A DNA stretch of 64,000 bases. Source: Symsagittifera roscoffensis (Eukaryota > Xenacoelomorpha > Acoela > Convolutidae). The first letter of the stretch is position 1. Each line of letters starts with the position of its first letter. The stretch is from contig NC_087062.1 in NCBI RefSeq assembly GCF_963678635.1, positions 23,828,177 through 23,892,176 of the forward strand, written 5' to 3'. Position numbers and translations under genes: made by a program. This document shows positions 10,547-22,385 of the stretch, piece after piece. The notes below the pieces were generated by a model, which was not told where the DNA came from, made no database searches, and worked only from the letters and a program-made list of their open reading frames with translations.

Positions 10547-12232
10547 TGTAAGTCACCTCCAGACATTACACAATGACGGAGCGTAAAAAAGTACCTATTC
10601 ACGACTGGTTGATGTCACTTACCCTAATTCTACCCGTTTATGAATGTCTAGACCTTGTGCCAGTCGGTCATGTTTGAATGTTTGACCTTGATCAACGCAC
10701 GAAACATGATTTTGGGGTGAAATGGATTTTTTGCATGACAAATTAAAATCTCAGATTTATAAGATCAAATGAACCGAACTACAATCGCGGGAAAGTAGTC
10801 AAAAATAGCAGCGGGAAATTGCTATTCGCAATTTCCGATACATAATTCGAACAAGAGTAGAGCTGTCTTATTCTTGACAGAAGACAGAAAGCAATCACGA
10901 GTGGAAGGAGAGTAAATTCGAGTAGACCAGAGTGAACCTTCGGTGGAAAGATGGACAACAGAAATCTCGCAATGGTCCAGCCCCAAACATTTATTTCTCA
11001 AGTCAAAACTCATTTCTCAAGCTGGAGCTTGTTAATTTAAAACTCCTCGAGTCAAACTTATTTCCCCGGTTATTCTAGAGTGTGCCGGTATGTGAGTACC
11101 CAATTTAAATTTCTTGAGTGTGTTTTATATTGTTATGTTGAGGCAGGGAGAGTCTTAGGTTGATCCATCTGAAATGGATCAAAGTTCCACTGTCTAATAA
11201 AAAGTAATTAAAACGGAATATTCCGACCCTGTTTTTCACGGCGTTCGCATATTTTGGATATTTTGAGACCTTAGTATGGGGACGTTCTTATTTTCTAGAA
11301 TGCGGGGATTTTGGTAGTGGCCCTCAAGCTGTAACGAGGGTTTTAGTCTCATGTCGCAAGTGAACCGAAATGGCTCCGAGCGTTCGAGGTAGAAAAACAC
11401 AAGAGATAGTGTCCCTGACTCTTGAGTCAATGGTTATAGGGCCTTTTTTTCTTTAACCTCATATGTGACTTAAGTGGGCGAGTGTTACACCTAACCAGTT
11501 AATTTTTTGTTAAATTTGCCATTTTTAAGCCACCAGCCAAACTACTTTTGACCAGCTTTCGTTTAAATGCAAAAATAACCACATATCTGGGTCTCGGATC
11601 CCCAGAGAACGTGATTACTATTGTAAACACGGCTAGAAAACCATAATTTAAAAAGTTTCTAGTGACAGTTGTATACTGAATCTATTAGAGATGATTTGAT
11701 TTTTTCCTCTACTCTATTTACTCATGCTCTGAAACACTATGCAATAGCGGAGCTAATTAATTATGTTCATTTCGTTACAGTAGCAAAATTGTATTGAAGT
11801 CTCTCGCAGTCTCTAGGCACCGGGCCTCTGACTTTGTACTCTCCCAGAGATAACGTCATTATCTCTCTGATTTCGTTGCGCGAGAGGGTTTGGATCCGTC
11901 CCGAAAATCCCACTGGACCTTCCATCTATATGATCTGGTTGTCACGATAAGAGGCTTCGTTCTTGTTCTTTTTTTTTAAATCTAATTTTTGATTTTTTTT
12001 GTTTGCAATTCGGTTGTTGGGTTTTTCCGTCTTTTTCCGACCAAAATGAAATTGTCTATTTCCGGTCGTAATTCTCAGAAATGTTTTAGTTCGAGTCGAA
12101 ATTTTGAAATTTTTACAATTCTAGAACATTTTGAGCCTCCTTTTCATCACAGTTGTGGTGCTAACACCTTTAATGTTCTTTAAGACGTTAATCGGCAACT
12201 TGCACTGAGCCAACCCGGGGGAATGGCGCACA
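10547..12232 (-). mobile_element. 3' LTR of minus-strand element M, interrupted by a solo LTR
   Basis: On the minus strand it starts TGTGCGCCATTCC at 12,232 and ends at the degenerate TGTAAGTCACC (plus strand) at 10,547. Without the 834-bp solo LTR at 10,656-11,489 and its 3-bp duplication it is about 850 bp, matching the 882 and 885 bp LTRs of element C. Directly upstream in element sense (12,233-12,260) lies GGACTGTCCGGGGTAG, matching the primer-site words before C's 3' LTR. It is therefore the downstream LTR of the decayed element whose pol and extension run from 54 kb down to 13 kb. Confidence 0.75.
10656..11489 (+). mobile_element. Solo LTR with 3-bp target duplication (copy 2)
   Basis: TGTGCCAGTCGG to GAGTGTTACA, flanked by GTCTAGACCT on the left and CCTAACCAG on the right: a CCT duplication in a site whose uninterrupted form (GTCTAGACCTAGCCAG) can be read at 53,835-53,860. 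A perfect 9-bp stem TTGATCCAT / ATGGATCAA is at 11,160-11,182. It is 69 bp shorter than its duplicate at 1,783-2,685. Confidence 0.8.
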
Positions 12233-12997
12233 CTACCCCGGACAGTCCCTTCAGTGTCCCCATTCAACGCATAACTCCGGGTTATCTTCAAATGGTGATC
12301 CAGTGTATTATAATCAACTTACAAAACGCATCAGAAAACGAGATTTATCCACGTTACCTCAACTCACCGCGTGTCACAAATGGCATCGTACTACAACACA
12401 GTGCATTCTAACTTTATCAAAAAATATGCACTATGAGGAGTTTTCTAGATGACGTTTTTATTGCTACTTCGCTAAGCAACGTGTCATTTCATCATAAAAA
12501 ATTTTTTGCGCTTGCTTAATTAAAAAGGATTGGGACGTAGCACGGCCACGCATGGCACTCACCAAGTATAATCGCTCAATCATGCTGTTGCCCTTGATGA
12601 TAAAACGAAGAAGCTCTTTGGCTATGAAAGGTAATGAGGAAACCCACCCTTCTCGAGCGAGCGTGCCCAAACCCTACCAGGTCGCCACAAAGTTAAAATG
12701 AGTCCTGTGCAGAGTAAAAAAAACTTCAGTCAGGTTCAAATAAGTTAAAATACTCACCTAAAATCAAATAAGTGTACAGTGAATAAATAAGTAACATTAA
12801 ACTAAAACTTCAATCGCAATTCCACAATCTCACATAACAATTTATTATAGTTTCAATAACTGGTGTTACCAGATTTAAACGAAACGAAAAGTTTAAAGAC
12901 TTCAATAATCAATCTTCGTTTTCTTGGTCAAGTTTTCACACACTATGACATTTGAGTTTTTTTCCTCCCCACTTCTGTTTCGTCTTGCCTTCAATTT
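12233..12997 (-). other. Element M 3' untranslated region
   Basis: Lies between the polyprotein stop (12,998) and the 3' LTR. The stretch 12,480-12,580 read on the minus strand matches 50,845-50,955 of element C (GATTATACTTGG, GTGCTACGTCCCAA, AAAAAATTTTTTATG), so a box in the 3' UTR is conserved between the two elements although neither encodes a shared protein there. The short open frame inside it is therefore not a gene. Confidence 0.6.
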
Positions 12998-14126
12998 TTA
13001 TTCCATGACTTCTTGTTCTTGTTCACCCTTCTCACTGTCTTCCAACCCCTTCTGCAGCATCTCAACAAATTTGCGGGCCCTGACCCAATTTTTTTGTTCC
13101 AGAAGTGTGTGCTTGCAGCAGGGCAGGAGATCTAGGTTCAATTTTTGCTCCCGGTTCCGGCAAAAACTGTTGTGCAAGCATAGGCTTACGTTCCGCTCCA
13201 GGTCATCCCGTAAGACCTCCTTTTTCTCTCCTTCAGTCATACTCGGTATTCCAGCCATCCGTTTAACAGATGTAGTTACGGCGTTTCTGTGTGTCAGGAA
13301 TGCTCTCATATAGGCACCTGGTCCTATATTCAGCTGGAAATGTTGATAGGCCTCCGTGTTCCTGGACATATGACGCTTGGCGCGTTCATACATCCACGAC
13401 GTCATGACGGCTTGGAACCAGGACACAAATCTTTGTCGTGCCCAGATCCTCTCGATAGCTTTGGGTATCACCCTCAGGAATTTGCAGATGCTGAGGTGTA
13501 GGTTTGCTTAGGTGTAGGTTTGACCATTTCTTGTTCACTCGTTCCAGCGTTGGCTTCCAACCACCTCACCGCGATCATGGCACTGACTACTAAGATCGAT
13601 ACAGGTTAGGTTTTGTCGGGCAATCCCTTGGAGAACAGTTCCTCCGCATCCCATACTAACATCAAGCTCCCTCGTTTGGAATACCAAAACGTCTGTGCCA
13701 GGCAGTGGCAAGGATCCTCCCCATGGTTCATCAGAAGGTTTCTTAGGTCCGGTGCCCTGACACATCTAGCAACGGTTCCATCTCTGTCATTCTCTGATGC
13801 TTTCCGTCCTTTTCATCGATTGTGGGGAATACAGTCGGTAATGCTCCACTATTGTTCTTCTTTTTCTGGAACTCTCTTACATTACCTTGGCTCATCCTCA
13901 TGACGTTTTCACCCACTACGTCTAACAATTCGCATTCAGATCTCTTCGGGACAGCCCGAATGATCTTCGTAAACAAATTGTATGACCTCTCCGACATTGT
14001 TGCCAATCTCACGCATTCAGGTATTGAGAAGAGTTGATCAATCAACACCTGTTGTGTCCTCGCATCTAACATTTTCATGTGCGCAGGATATTTGCTATTG
14101 AGGTTTGGTGCGGAGGTGGATTCCAC
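12998..14126 (-). pseudogene. Element M: C-terminal third of the giant-element polyprotein
   Basis: Two open pieces (14,126-13,743 and 13,471-12,998) separated by shifts. Shared words: SIPECVRLATMSERSYNL, PTIDEKD, then RQRFVSWFQAVMTSWMYE, LNIGPGAYMRAFLTHRNA, DLERNVSLCLHNSFCRNR, and the final EQEQEVME before the stop. The matching C-terminal tail in elements C and A shows that this is the true end of the polyprotein. This copy preserves the last 60 codons in one frame, unlike element C where they are split. Function unknown. Confidence 0.7.
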
Positions 14127-15469
14127 AGGATACTTCGACCAGTAGGTATATGATGTCCCTCACTATCTTCCGGATTCATCTCGTTTTCCAGTGCTTCTCG
14201 CCAGCCTCCATTTTTCAGTGCTTCTCGCCAGCTCTCCAGGGCACACCTCCACGCTTAAGGATGTAACTAACTCATGGGCACGATCCAGGCGCTCCATTAA
14301 CTCCATCGAGCTAAGCAAGCTGTAAAATCCTTAGGCGATCATCAGGTTCACTTCGTTACTCCATGGCAATCAGATTTATCCTATTCTTTTCCGACATACT
14401 TTATCTTCCGTACAATTTGGCTAACTGGCAATGTTGCTCACTCAGTGTGCTCAGGCAGTGGCCAGTCCCACACACATGTCCTTCCATTCCACAACTGGAA
14501 GCCAGGCAAGTGCCCTTCTTCATCCAATCACTCGGAGAATTCCTTCGTACGATTCCGTGGGTGGCCTGTCGTTCTGCTGCAATATTCTCCCAGCCAACAG
14601 TAGAATCCCATCAATATCCAATTCTAGTACGACGTCCGCAGTCACGTCCCATATCAAACCGGCTTTTGGGTGAGGGCACCATAGAGGCTTCATGAGCTTC
14701 CAGATCGTTACAAAGCTGGTTTTCAAAGAACCGTCTACTGAAACGGCATTCAAAGCTCACATTCCTTTTAGTTCCGGAACCGAGGGTTCGACCACTCGCT
14801 CCTCTAAGATGACTCCCAGTCTCGGCTGTTCAATTTTCAGCAACCCGATTTCTTTCATTCTCTCGACCCAGAAGTCGAAAACTATAACTTATTTGTAATC
14901 TAAATACGTATCTCTCGCTTCCTCATCCTTGAAAGGGTTATACGCTATTCCGGGCAGACCTTACCCGTGTTGGAATGATGTAGATTTGCTTAGGGTCACG
15001 TACTCCCTCGGATCTATGGCTCCTACAATTAATTCTCGATTCATTTTAAGTTCTTTGTTGGAGTATCTCCTCACTTCCCGCAGTCTCCTGTAGCTCTAAG
15101 GTTCGTTTGATTTCTTGGTGGGTATTTGGAGCGGCATGTCCTGGTATAATTCCAGCAGGGCTCTCAGGAAGATCACTTCACGATTAATTCTTGTCGAATA
15201 GCTTTTTTGCATTTTTGCAACTCGGGAGTGGGGATACGATCCACCAAGAACCTCACAAAACAAAGGGCATTTTTACGCTTAACCCACGCTAACGCAGAGT
15301 TGTCTCTGGTGATCAACAATTGTAGGGACTTCATCAATTCCAACCCTTCTTCCTTCGATCTCCTTCGAATACTGTCTTCGTATTCCGACCTCTTGATTCC
15401 CATCAGACACCACGCCAATCGCACATACAACTCTGTCCTCACGCATGAGTAGGCCAGATATGCCGCCAT
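14127..15469 (-). pseudogene. Element M: polyprotein region with Cys/His cluster, badly broken
   Basis: Corresponds to 47,880-49,260 of element C. Recognisable pieces are 15,469-15,173 (the ELYVRLAWCLMGIKRSEYE region and RFLVDRIPTPEL) and 14,753-14,520 (GSLKTSFVTIWKLMKP, AGLIWDVTADVVLELD). Between 14,430 and 14,520 the Cys/His cluster appears as KKGTCLASSCGMEGHVCGTGHC split by frame changes; the three cysteines and the histidine line up with element C. Several shifts and stops make it non-functional. Confidence 0.55.
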
Positions 15470-17094
15470 CGTTGAAGTGCACTCATAGTTTTATCGAAGT
15501 ATTTTTGTAGGGAAACCCTCCAGGAAATCTCCAATAGTTGCTCTAGTCCCTTTTCTTTTGCCTCAGATGACATTAAAAAGCCATATTCCTTTCGTTTCAA
15601 ATAAGAGCCTTCCATTAACACCTACAAACGATCCTGCATGGTTTCCTCCTTATTACCATTAATAAAGTACCCTCTGGCTGAGTACCTCGCCTTGAGCATC
15701 TCCACATAGCCACCAGCAGGATCAACCATGTGGACCGAGTCGGATATCGTATCCGACTGCACCCGACCACGTCGAGTTGTCCCTCCAGTTTTATTCGTGC
15801 CATGTTTGATCGCGAGGTCTTGTGTTCATCCAACCCACCAGATCCGACTTGGCTCATGACTTCCATTTCAAGTTGCGTGACTGTCAGGGTTCGTTCGCTT
15901 TTTCTCAGTTTCGAGGCTGTTGAGATCAAACCAGGCAATAGCATAGGTGGTATCCTTTTCTTCTCCACTCGGCGCTGCGCGATCCCCTTGACCATTTTCA
16001 TTCGGACGGGATACCTTTGCCAGCGACGTAACTACTGCACTCCTTTTTGAATTTATCTCTATAGAATTCACTGTTTTGCTGCCGGCCTTAGTCTTTCAGC
16101 CTCTTCAGCCCCTTCTTGGCTCGCTTACTGGTTTGCCTCTGAATGATCGGGTATTCATCGGTCAGACCGTCAGACTCAGCGGGGCGATCAATTTACCTAG
16201 AACTGTACGCATGATGGGTTGATTCAACACCACCTTCATTACGGACTGCGCCCAGTACCTACATATCACATCACAAGTTCTCTCCATGAAAGCCACTCGG
16301 TTCCATGTCACTTCCATTTGCAGTTCTAATTCACTTTGGTATCTCTCCCATTCCTCCACTGGCAAAGTGCTCAGAAAGGATACTATCATGGTTTCATCAA
16401 ATCTCTTCCTACGAGGGGACTCATGAAGTAGTTTCTGCGCGCCCTTCCCTTGAGAATCCAGTTCCAGGTAGACCTGTGCCGCTGGAGACAGGCTGGCCTG
16501 CGCCTCCTTTGTGGGAGAGATAAATGAAGACGGCGTCATCAGTACCAGAGGTCCATCGACATCTCCACTGTCATCATCGCCACTGAACTGATGCTCCAGC
16601 AAATCTCTCTCTGATGCTCCTAGATCCACTCCGCTCGTTTTTTCTTCCTTCCCATTCATGGGATTGTCATCCTGATCCTCCGCATCATCATTCATGGCAT
16701 CGTCTTGCTTCGATCCCGGCCCCAAAGGACTCTGACGCATATCCATGCCTGAGTCCGGCCAAGCCGGCACAGTCAGGTCACCTGCATAGTAAAATACTTT
16801 GTCATTCACATGGAATTCCACTGGTTCATCTTCATGTGGCACCATCTGTAAAATTCCAGCTGATAAAGCGTGACTCCATGCCTTCACTCGCAATCCGCAT
16901 TCTTTCTTCAACATCACGAGTTGCTCCGATTCGAGGAGCAATGACACGAGACGTATCGGCGTATGTCGAGGGCATTGGTCTGGCAATGGTCTGGATCCTG
17001 TAAGCCACGGCTGCTCGTTTTCCCTCCCGTGTGCAAATGCTTTCGAACAGGCTGGAACTTGCATCACCTCTCCCGAATCATTCACTACTGTCAC
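15439..17094 (-). pseudogene. Element M: acidic and basic middle region of the polyprotein
   Basis: The longest intact stretch (17,094-16,162) covers SRPLPDQCPRHTPIRLV, a deletion, a conserved D-E-x-V-E-F-H-V-N-D-K-V-F-Y-Y-A-G-D-L block, an acidic tract around DDAEDQDDNPMNGKEEK, LLMTPSSFISPTKEAQ, LLHESPRRKRFDETM and FMERTCDVICRYW. The following pieces (16,071-15,868, 16,001-15,615 and 15,621-15,439) continue in other frames with RPNENGQGD, LEMEVMSQVGSGGLDEHK and KLEGQLDVV. The order equals that in element C. This copy shows which internal stops of C are secondary: for example C's TAA at 46,949 corresponds to a sense glutamate codon here. Confidence 0.65.
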
Positions 17095-17147
17095 ACATTC
17101 CAGAGCTTAGGGTTGAACTGAACGTGGTAAAGGTCTTCACCGCCCAT

Positions 17148-18366
17148 TCAACATTTGAAGCTGTTGTTGAAGTCCATTAGCATCAAGCCAGGCTCCGCTA
17201 TCCTTTCAAATAGCCTATCATTGCTTGTCAGTCTTCTCAGTTCCTGTTGCTCCACCCAATTCAGCAGTGAACAACCCACTACTGAGACAAGGTTGACATA
17301 TAGCACTGAATCCCGACATGCCTTTACTTTTACATCAGGGAACACCTGCGACATCACCGGTCCATACACTACCGTGACAAACTCTCTCAATTCAAAGACT
17401 AAAGCCAGCGGACCGATCGGCAACATCATAGTCAGATCCGTTAGTAAGGGCGTTTTGCCTACTTCTTGCACTCACTTGCTCCCGCTATGGTCTTATCTTC
17501 TTCCTTCAGGCTCCTGTTCTGTTACAGGAGATATGGAATCAAAAGCTTTCTCCAGTCCTTCGTCTTTCGATATGAGGCGGTCTCCAACTGCACGTTGAAC
17601 TCTCGAACCGACCCCTGAAGCTGCTCAGGTTGGCGCAAGAGTACAGACAGGTCACCCAATCGACCATACATCATCGTAGTTAAGGTGACGGCCCGTCAAG
17701 CCTCAGGTCGGCTGGTGCCTGAGTGAAGAGTATAGCCGGTCTCTTCACAAAATTTTAATGGCCACATGTCATATGTAGTGCTAACACAAGGCCGATCGAC
17801 AGCTTCCTGACGTCCTTCACAAAGCTTGCGATCAGATTCCTGGAGGATCTCGGATAGCATGTGTACAGGAGAGATGGCGTCCATCCCACTCTCATTCCTC
17901 CCAGGATTGCGTCGGACAACCTCACAAAATGCGCTCTCGTGACCAGAACATCCGCTTGGAACTTTTCCAGTGATATGGTGTTCACTTGCTGCATCAACTG
18001 CTACATCATGCCTTCAGCCTGCTCCCTTTAGTTCAGTAAGTTTTCCAAATACGCGTGGATCTCTTTTATCACTGCTTGGGCATGTTCAAAGGCGTCTTCT
18101 TTCAATGTGCACACTCTCGATGACAAATACAGCCATGCATTAGAGTGCGATTTTGTCCACAAGACCAGTGCAATGAGGTCTTCCTCAGACGATGTCAAAT
18201 TCAGCTGGACCCTGAAACTCCACTTCCTCTCATAGTCCACTTGTCTGAACCACAGGTCACTCGCCACCTGCTGCACCAGCACATGATCATCATTCACTCG
18301 TGGTCTCAATTTTAGCAACCTGGTGCAATTTGACAGCTCCAATCCCAGGACTTCATCCAGCACCAC
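17148..18366 (-). pseudogene. Element M: polyprotein region after the second SGNH-like domain
   Basis: Pieces 18,366-18,028 (MVLDEVLGLELSNC, RPRVNDDHVLVQQVASDL, WFRQVDY), 17,997-17,755 (the ILGGMRVGWTPSLLYTCYPR region) and 17,471-17,148 (LVFELREFVTVVYGP, VLYVNLVSVVGCSLLNW, LTSNDRLFERIAEPG, MDFNNSF) are collinear with 44,690-45,890 of element C. The frame change that C has after LNW is absent here. No recognised domain; the pattern of alternating hydrophobic helices suggests a globular protein, which is inference only. Confidence 0.65.
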
Positions 18367-18520
18367 TGAGTTGTGCTGTGCTCTTTGAAAGCCTGTATGG
18401 CGTTAGAGATGTTAGATCAGACGGCAGCGAGTTCCGAGCGAAGAGGGTAATAGGTATTCGGATGAATAGACCTGTTCGGCGCGGGAATCACCACGTTAAT
18501 TTGTCAGTATGCCAGCGTGG

Positions 18521-18871
18521 TTAACATTGTGTACACAAATTGCAATGTTCCGGCAGTGCGGCATATCCCGGTGAAAAAATAAAGATGTTTTTCACCACAT
18601 ACCTAATGACACATCGCTGTATTGACGTCTCCGCTTCTGTCATGGCTGATTGGAGTGTCATTATCGCTTCTCCCATGAATTTTTTGCTGGGAATTGATCC
18701 GTCTGTGTGGTGGCTCAATAGCTTCCGACTCTCCAAATGATACGTTGAGCCGGCTATTATTATCACTTGTGGATCCATTTTGACATCTCTCTGCAAGCTT
18801 ATTGCCATGCCTACTGATTGTCCCCAATCCAGCATGGGAGCTGTCAGGAATAACAAGTCTGGCCAACACAA
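18521..18871 (-). pseudogene. Element M: second SGNH-like domain
   Basis: Matches 44,165-44,515 of element C: WPDLLFLTAPMLDWGQS, VIIIAGSTYHLESR, VVKNIFIFSPGYAALPE. The key G-S-N-D-H of element C has become G-S-T-Y-H, losing the asparagine, and S-S-D-Y can be read just upstream in another frame. The copy is interrupted on both sides by shifts. Confidence 0.6.
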
Positions 18872-19042
18872 TAAATGGGCGTGTAGACATAGTCCGAGCT
18901 GGTCATCATCAGATACATGTCATCAGATAATTTTTGATGTCGATGGGGTCATAGGCAGCAAACAGGCTATCACCCTTTGGTGTATCGAGCCCTTTGTAGC
19001 TCCTGTCGCCCCCTTCCACCGAGATCGCTCGGGATAGTCCCT

Positions 19043-20256
19043 TCAATACTCACAAGGCGTTTGGCCCAGTGTTTTACAGAATTGTCGATGCATCTTCTGC
19101 TGTTTGTTGTTGGGGTTGTTCTCTGCCACAAACTTGCCTTTTCGGAGATGTGGTATCAACTCTAAGGCTCTCTGACGGACGTACGTCAGGGATAGCGTTT
19201 TCAAGTGCCCCATGGCATTGTCTTGAGGCAATTTATCGAGTTCTACGATTCTGAGCGTGGTAGCAGAGCTGAACTGCTCTTGCTCCGCTAGCAGCCAGTT
19301 CACGCCCGTCATCCGATAAAAACCTGACAACGTGGGGCCTTTTCCTTTCATCATTCTCCTGGTATCTGATCGGCATGCCAGCGCATGTACGTTCAATTTG
19401 ACCGACATATCATCCTTGTACTGTCCCCAAGCATTGGGATCTAGTTGATTCCAGAGCAACACGCTGGTCAAATCAACTCCCTCTGCGGGCTCGGGATTGT
19501 TTGATGAGTTTCCCGCCGCAGCAGGAATTGTCACGGGAAAGTTACTCGCACTCGTGGAGGTCTTGGAGCTCTTTATATTCTGGTCGTTAGGTCGTACGAT
19601 ACGGCTCTCCAATGGCTGCCTTCGAGGAGGGGGAGCGAACCCCAGCGTTTCTTTTACGTACGAGCTAGGAGCAGCGGGAGTAACATTATTCGCTTCTGAT
19701 GCCAAAGGCCCAAGACGATTGGCGAGTGGCTCAGGCACGTTGCTCCTCACTCTGCCTCTGCCGTTCCAAGTGATCCGAGCCAGGGAGTCAGTCCTCCTGA
19801 GTTCCTCTTCTAGTTCTTCCATCTTCGTTTGAAAGGTGTCGTTAATCCACCGCCTTCCCTGTAGGGTGTCAAAGTGTATACCACCTCTGGTGAGCACGAG
19901 ATGTTCAGTTATACGCAACGTGCTCTCCAGATTTCCTGAGTCGCATTTCGCATGGATTGCTCCTAACCAGGTTACGGACCATTTCATTCAATCGGGCCAC
20001 GTTGCCATTCGTGAAATCGGCCAATGGTTTACCCACCTCCGGGTTCTGTGGGACCGTGCTTAATACCACGAGCCTCGGTTTGCATTTTGTTAAATTCATT
20101 CCAAAGAAAAATCAACAAAGGCTCCATTCTGTTCTCCGGGGTAACGGGAACCCTAGATATGTCGTTAATGACTATCATTAAGTGTTGATATATCTCGTCC
20201 AGAGCCGTTCCTAGACTCGCTGAGATGAAATTCATAAGGTCATTCGTGTCGCTCAT
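19043..20256 (-). pseudogene. Element M: polyprotein N terminus, first SGNH domain and linker
   Basis: Starts at 20,256 with MSDTNDLMNFISASLG, which aligns with MGDTNDLIEFLSASLG of element C and so supports that start codon. Then about 1.2 kb of the polyprotein (coiled coil and the GDS motif) is deleted, rejoining at SRVPVTPE. A shifted piece (20,099-19,905) carries RLVVLSTVPQNPEVG, and 19,987-19,043 carries the GIHFD block V histidine, QGRRWIND, a proline-rich linker with LANRLGPLA and PPPRRQPLESR, and VDLTSVLLWNQLDPNAWG. Here the SGNH C-terminal block and the linker are in one frame, which shows that the two SGNH regions belong to one polypeptide. Confidence 0.7.
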
Positions 20257-20700
20257 TTTTTCTTGTGTCCATTCTTCTGTTCAATTTCAATTCTTTCCGT
20301 TTTGAGAATCAATAAATAAATGCTTGATCAATACCGATAAAAAAAACAAGTCACAACTTAGAACCATGGTACACAAAAAACATCATTCACTTCTTTCACA
20401 AACAGTCCATTGAAATTTTCTTCTCATTTTTAATGTAAAAACTAGCACTGACGTGGATTGTCCACCTCCATTTTTGTCAATAAAGAAAACGATTGGATGC
20501 TGTCATCCCTCACAACTGGATTAGCCCAGGTCACAATCAAATAACTAGCACCTAATCATTATCATGCAATAACACAAACTGTCAATATCACACTTCAACA
20601 TTTTTATACAAAAATCTAAAAGTCAATATCTATTCTATAACCTAAATTCCGATATATAAAAAGTAAACCTAAGAAAAGATTCTTAATTCTCACAGAAGAG
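20257..20700 (-). promoter_or_regulatory. Conserved spacer between macro ORF and polyprotein (element M)
   Basis: Non-coding in all frames yet clearly similar to 41,108-41,565 of element C. On the minus strand both contain GGTGGACAATCC, a GTGCTA-GTTTTACAT word, AATTTCAATGGA and GTGAATGATGTTTT, and both end immediately before the polyprotein start codon. Conservation without coding suggests a splice acceptor, internal promoter or translation-reinitiation signal for the downstream polyprotein; which one cannot be decided from sequence. Confidence 0.5.
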
Positions 20701-21290
20701 CTCTCAATTTTTAATTATAACCTCAGCATGTGCTCAGATAGTACGATAGAACTTCTTCTGCAAGTAGACTTCTATGTTCGTTTAAAAAAAACATTCACAA
20801 GAGCATATAGCTCTCTGGGATGTTGTTCTTCCCTATTCGGATCATATACTGGTAAGGAGAGCGAGGTCCCTCCCATCTCGATCAGGAAATCCCTGAGTCG
20901 AGTTAGTGCCTGCGCTAAGCTTTCGGGATTCACCTGTTGCCTATCAGTGGCCTAAGTTTCCAAAAAGCACATGTTTTTCCCGGTATCTGTTATGCAGCAG
21001 GGGGCAGCGCGCTATCGTCCATCCTACACCAGGCCATTGTTTCCATAAATACTCGATATTCTTATAATGTCTTTTAAAGTTGGCCGCTAGTGGTGTTTTA
21101 AAACTCACATCCGCCATTATCACCATAGCGCACGTGAATTTCGTGAGTAAAAAACCACTGGCCGTCACAACAATACTGTTCCAGAAGTGATTTGATAGGT
21201 CAAAATATGACTCTAAAATTCGTCCAAAAGGTTTTCGAAAATTCGTTCAAAATAGTTCCACACCTCGAAGATTTTCGGTGTGGGTGAGTC
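20701..21290 (-). pseudogene. Element M, last pol unit: macro-domain-like region
   Basis: Minus-strand relative of 40,480-41,107. Readable are FTCAMVIMADVSFKTPLA, FKRHYKNIEYLWKQWPGVG, an LLHNRYREKHVLFGN stretch shifted from the K-Y-x-C-F-L-V-T-K word of the other copies, and the loop L-P-V-Y-D-P-N-R before the C-terminal helix. It directly follows the integrase zinc-binding region because the catalytic core has been deleted. Frameshifted in at least one place. Confidence 0.6.
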
Positions 21291-22163
21291 CTACCCCAAC
21301 TCCCGGGTCAGAAAATATTCATCGACGACCCCGTCGATCGCCCAGGATCGAACAGATTGATATTGTTTTCGTAAACGCACAGTAGGCAATCTGGATTCCT
21401 TCGCTTGTTGACATGACAGACATGCAGAAATCCCATTTTCACAGGCATTTTTCAAGCAAGGCCATTCAATCCGCTTCTTTATCCAGTTATACACATTTTG
21501 TACACCTTGATGGCCCCATCGAGTCGAGTGGGCAAAAAAAAGTTCAGATTGATTCAGCTGTGTTAGGGTTATCGAAATGTTTTCGTGAAGGACTCTGTCT
21601 TCTTCTTTACGCTTGCAGGCCACAACCCCAGCGTTGTTGAAATATAATAAATCTTTTCTTTTCATGTAAAGTTGCTTCAGGATCTTATAATTATCATCAT
21701 CCAGATCACCTTTGTCGGGTGCTCCGTTTTCTATCCATCTCTTTAAATTACTCTTCATCCTGTCAATTAGTTGAGAACTCAAAAGATCCGACAGTCGGTA
21801 TCTGGCTTTCGAATATATCTCCATCACTTTTAGCTGTTAGCTAACTATTTCCGGAGGATGGGCATCTTCCAGCCTTTTAACGCACCATATTTTTTTCAAT
21901 AGTGTTGCCTCTTCATCAAGGGGCTCGAGAGTGGTACAGACGACCGTAGCATGCGGATTTAGTCTAGTCGGACGCTTCAAGACAGCTTTCAACTCAAGTT
22001 CGTCTGCGGCATGATCGACTACAGTGTCTTCCTCGTCGGAGGTGTACCTGTCTCTGTCGGTGTCTTGATGCATCTCTCTGTCTAACCCACGCTGTTTCGA
22101 CTCCACTAGTAAGAAAAAAATCGCTATCTCTGACGCGTCTGAATATGAAGTCGTTTCTGACAC
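21291..22163 (-). pseudogene. pol: Element M, last pol unit: pre-integrase linker and zinc-binding domain
   Basis: 22,163-21,837 is an acidic linker (DRDRYTSDEEDTVVDHAADELEL); 21,827-21,291 carries KSNLKRWIENGAPDKGDLDD and then the integrase HHCC zinc-binding motif: AHSTRWGHQGV with two histidines about 4 apart, and CLSCQQAK with the two cysteines. After QAKESRLPTVRLRK the sequence jumps to SWAIDGVVDEYFLTRELG, which belongs to the region before the macro domain; the DDE catalytic core is thus missing. Matches 38,150-38,900 of element C. Confidence 0.75.
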
Positions 22164-22385
22164 GTTCCCCAGGTTTGAGACTTCGAATCATCACTCGAGC
22201 TGATGGAGTCTACACAGTCGCCTTCAGGCCTATTTTCCATGTTTCTCGACTACCCGGGCAAAATCCTGTCCCTCGGTCGTCCTGGCATTGGTGCCCTAGA
22301 CAAGTTATCCGATGAAATCCGACTCCCCGAACGAATTCCTGTCTGAAAATTTTTCCTGAGGTGACTCCCAGGACAATGGCTCATC

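Larger units (their letters stand above)
8981..11617. repeat. Direct duplication, copy 2 (partner 1-2,832)
   Basis: Begins with the same words as base 1 (GCTTGTGGTTTGTTTGCG) and ends in the shared GTGATTA at 11,611-11,617. The offset to copy 1 drifts from 8,980 to 8,785 because of small deletions. Here the block is continuous with a full LINE on its left and a full LTR on its right, so copy 2 keeps the more natural context. If the event was a tandem duplication, its unit is about 8.8 kb and the seam is at 2,832/2,833. Confidence 0.85.

Noticed and set aside
12464-12670. Minus-strand open frame of 68 codons
   Set aside because: Lies in element M's 3' UTR box; the matching stretch of element C (50,845-50,955) has no corresponding frame.
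15730-17598. Several plus-strand open frames over 100 codons
   Set aside because: Complement of the element M polyprotein, whose minus-strand words match elements C and A.
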